From: Euryarchaeota archaeon UBA501
GTDB taxonomy: Archaea; Thermoplasmatota; Poseidoniia; Poseidoniales; Thalassarchaeaceae
Length of the DNA stretch: 7,317 bases
Assembly: GCA_002505685.1 (NCBI GenBank)
Contig: DAVT01000086.1
Coordinates: forward strand, 908 to 8,224
Reading direction: 5' to 3'
The first letter of the stretch is position 1. Each line of letters starts with the position of its first letter. Under the pieces are notes generated by a model. The model made no database searches, was not told the origin of the DNA, and worked only from the letters and a program-made list of their open reading frames with translations. Positions 5,565 to 7,317 of this stretch are shown piece by piece. A program made the position numbers and the translations under genes.

Positions 5565-7138
5565 AGATGTGGGCTGCGTTCTTTTTGTCTGTCCTCCTGG
5601 TATCAACACTGAATTTCTATGCGGTTGTTCGTGAACCTGACCGAGTCGAAATCGACGAAGTGCACGAGCACTTGTCTGAAACGGTAAAAGTCGAAGGGAT
5701 GTTGATTTCTTGGGTCCGCGACCCCTATAGTGATGGCTCAGACCGAGTAGATTTGCAGGTCGAAGACGCGCCTGATGTAGTCAAAATTCGTTGGTATGAC
5801 ACAAGTGATGTCCCACCCATCGGCTCAAGAGTCATTGTCGAAGGTGAAGTTGTTCAATACAATGGAAAGATTTGGATCAATGCCAAGGGCATGGGAGCAG
5901 TGACACAGAAAGCAGGTTCGGAAGTGGTGATGATGGATACCACTCTGAACGATATTTCTGCCAATGCAACCGCCTATCAGTCTGAGGTAGTGAACCTCTC
6001 TGGGTACCTTTCGGATGCACTAGAACCCAATGTGACTTGGCAAAGTTTCACTCTCATTGACAACCCATCATATCTCGATAGTGACCATCGCTTGTATGTC
6101 TCATTACAAGGTCGGGTCACAGAATGGATTGAGGCGGGTTCCAAAGTGAACTTGACCGGATGGGTGCAATGGGACGAACGGAATTACCGATGGACCATTG
6201 TCGTCCAATCCTCAACCGTGGAAGTCACACACCCTGCTGGAGCCAAGCGATTGTCGTGGGCTGTGGCTGCAGAAACTTGGTCGTACGACATCGGTAAACT
6301 GGTCTTTGTCGAAGGCACATACACTTGGCTTGACGATGATGGTGATTTGGAAATCGACCACGGAGAGCATTGGATTGTAGCCCCTGGCGGAGAAAACGTC
6401 GGCATCATCTGCATGATTCCAACTGTGGGCTGGAATGGTACCTTGCCAGAGGATGGATTCTCAGGTCGACTCATTTGGTCCGAAGATCGCGCCCAAATTT
6501 GCTTGCAGATGAGTGATGAAAATCATGCCATCAACCCGGTTGGACTCCTGATTGGAGATTTTACCTCGTTGGCAACAATTGCGGCAAACCCAACCGACTG
6601 GATTGGACAAGAAGTCAATGTTGCGGGATGGACAACAGGTGCGGTGTCGCCTGATTATGACAAAGGATACATTGGAGATGGCAAGGACTACATGGAACGT
6701 TCAACCACATTGCGCTTCCAAATTGCGGGCGCACATGCAGAGTGGATTGAGAAAGGAACCTACATCGAATTCTACAATGTGACTGTGGTCTGGAACGAAG
6801 CAGAGGGGCGGATTTTACTCGACGTCCCACTTTACGCGGTTGGAACCGTAGACATACCCCCTGACACATTCTCTTGGAGTGCTGGATGGGATGCGTGGAC
6901 TTGGCAGGTCAACACATTGGTCAATGTCAATGGTGAATTGAATCAAACGGCTGAAGGCGACCTATGGCTGGTCGCTTCCGGAAGCGAACAACGCATTTGC
7001 CTGTTTGATGATGGAACCGCGATGGAAACCGGATTCGATAGTGGTGGCAATAGCACCGGCGTGCAAGTTTGGCTTGGGCGTCTGGTAGCCATTGATGCAA
7101 CCGATGACCCAGGAACACAACTCTGCCTTACGCTTTGA
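5543..7138 (+). CDS. Membrane-tethered protein with five OB-fold-like repeats
   Basis: A 531-residue protein from the ATG at 5543; ATGs at 5558 and 5567 are also possible and keep the N-terminal helix (about 9-28). The rest is extracytoplasmic and consists of five OB-fold-like units (about 36-121, 135-228, 237-322, 343-436, 442-531). Each begins with a strand of the type V-x-V-x-G whose Gly falls at 52, 154, 258, 362 and 464, a spacing of 102-104 residues. Units 2 and 4 share L-x-x-I-x-A-N-x-T before that strand and an E-W-I-E-x-G turn later (194-199, 400-405). Units 3 and 5 share an S-W...W...L-V-x-V-x-G start and a Cys pair (290/320, 486/528). OB folds usually bind nucleic acids, sugars or proteins; outside the cell a ligand- or partner-binding role is more likely than tRNA or DNA work, but this is inference. 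The gene stops 12 bases before a TctA-type transporter gene and is probably co-transcribed with it. Confidence 0.85.
   Translation: MSRQSMSKMWAAFFLSVLLVSTLNFYAVVREPDRVEIDEVHEHLSETVKVEGMLISWVRDPYSDGSDRVDLQVEDAPDVVKIRWYDTSDVPPIGSRVIVEGEVVQYNGKIWINAKGMGAVTQKAGSEVVMMDTTLNDISANATAYQSEVVNLSGYLSDALEPNVTWQSFTLIDNPSYLDSDHRLYVSLQGRVTEWIEAGSKVNLTGWVQWDERNYRWTIVVQSSTVEVTHPAGAKRLSWAVAAETWSYDIGKLVFVEGTYTWLDDDGDLEIDHGEHWIVAPGGENVGIICMIPTVGWNGTLPEDGFSGRLIWSEDRAQICLQMSDENHAINPVGLLIGDFTSLATIAANPTDWIGQEVNVAGWTTGAVSPDYDKGYIGDGKDYMERSTTLRFQIAGAHAEWIEKGTYIEFYNVTVVWNEAEGRILLDVPLYAVGTVDIPPDTFSWSAGWDAWTWQVNTLVNVNGELNQTAEGDLWLVASGSEQRICLFDDGTAMETGFDSGGNSTGVQVWLGRLVAIDATDDPGTQLCLTL
5945..7135 (+). repeat. Protein-level repeat: duplicated pair of OB-like units (B-C-B-C)
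   Basis: Codons for residues 135-322 (5945-6508) and 343-531 (6569-7135) encode two copies of the same two-unit block, offset by about 206-208 residues. Corresponding residues include Leu135/343, Ile138/346, Asn141/349, Thr143/351, Gly154/362, the E-W-I-E turn at 194/400, Gly258/464 and the Cys pairs. The similarity is clear in protein but weak in DNA, so the duplication is old. Confidence 0.6.
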
Positions 7139-7145
7139 GGAGGGG
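7137..7145 (+). promoter_or_regulatory. Strong Shine-Dalgarno for the TctA-type gene
   Basis: GAGGAGGGG overlaps the stop codon of the OB-repeat gene; the GGAGG core (7139-7143) is seven bases before the ATG at 7151. It decides for 7151 over the out-of-frame ATG at 7146. Confidence 0.8.
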
Positions 7146-7150
7146 ATGCA

Positions 7151-7317
7151 ATGCTGGAAGGATATATGCTCGACTGGGCGTGGCTCATGGGCTCGTTCTT
7201 CGTCGGTATTTTCCTCGGTTGTATGACGGGATTGATTCCCGGATTCCACGTCAACAATGTAGCGTTAATCGCGCTATCCATGTCTCCATTGGCGGTAGGT
7301 GCTGGTATCCCTCTTTC
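7151..7317 (+). CDS. TctA-family (DUF112 / COG1784-like) membrane transporter, N-terminal fragment (partial)
   Basis: Fifty-five codons are visible before the window ends. After a short start (MLEGYMLDW) comes a hydrophobic segment with G-x-x-x-G spacing and the block TGLIPGFHVNN (residues 26-36), then a second hydrophobic segment (37-55). G-x-x-x-G-x-x-P-G near the N-terminus is the hallmark of the TctA/DUF112 family, and the 'GLIPG-H-NN' version is what I recall for the archaeal COG1784 branch. The bacterial relatives are the large membrane subunit of tripartite tricarboxylate transporters, working with TctB and a TctC binding protein. Neither partner is seen here; the OB-repeat protein just upstream takes that place in the operon. 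The substrate cannot be told. The assignment depends on the short motif. Confidence 0.72.
   Translation, partial: MLEGYMLDWAWLMGSFFVGIFLGCMTGLIPGFHVNNVALIALSMSPLAVGAGIPL

Overview
The window most resembles a planktonic marine euryarchaeon of the Marine Group II / Poseidoniales type (Thermoplasmata relatives). This rests on gene style and has not been checked by search. The signs are: nearly every product is exported or membrane-bound; the secreted proteins are rich in Asp/Glu and N-x-S/T sequons; a subtilase carries an acidic D-x-D-x-DG calcium-type loop and a C-terminal membrane anchor; the Shine-Dalgarno sites are strong (GGTGA, GGAGG) and the spacers very short; and the last gene has the archaeal TctA-type (DUF112) N-terminus. 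Base composition is close to balanced. I see no RNA gene, CRISPR array or mobile element, and no stretch over 300 bases lacks a gene.

Left block, minus strand (3157 down to 1). Three genes read in one direction and are probably one operon: a membrane-anchored subtilisin-like protease with prodomain (3157-1193), a nine-helix membrane protein made of two related halves (1192-347, its ATG directly abutting the protease TGA), and the beginning of a second, lipoprotein-type subtilisin-like protease (332-1, cut by the window edge). A 92-base divergent region (3158-3249) with an inverted repeat over the ribosome-binding site and a palindrome near its midpoint separates this block from the next gene.

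Middle block. Two secreted proteins of unknown function converge and overlap by 15 bases: a 324-residue protein (3250-4224, plus) with a signal peptide and a C-terminal sorting-signal-like tail, and a 440-residue protein (5532-4210, minus). Both seem to contain two copies of a 'G-D-x-W-x-F/Y' beta module, so they may be distant relatives.

Right block, plus strand. A membrane-tethered 531-residue protein (5543-7138) consists of five OB-fold-like repeats with a period of about 103 residues. The repeats have an A-B-C-B-C layout, which suggests duplication of a two-repeat unit. Twelve bases later, behind a near-perfect Shine-Dalgarno, begins a TctA-family (DUF112 / COG1784-like) membrane transporter (7151 onward, partial). 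No TctB- or TctC-like partner is visible, so the OB-repeat protein is a candidate extracytoplasmic partner of this transporter. That pair, and the duplicated membrane protein between two proteases, are the two most unusual arrangements in the window.
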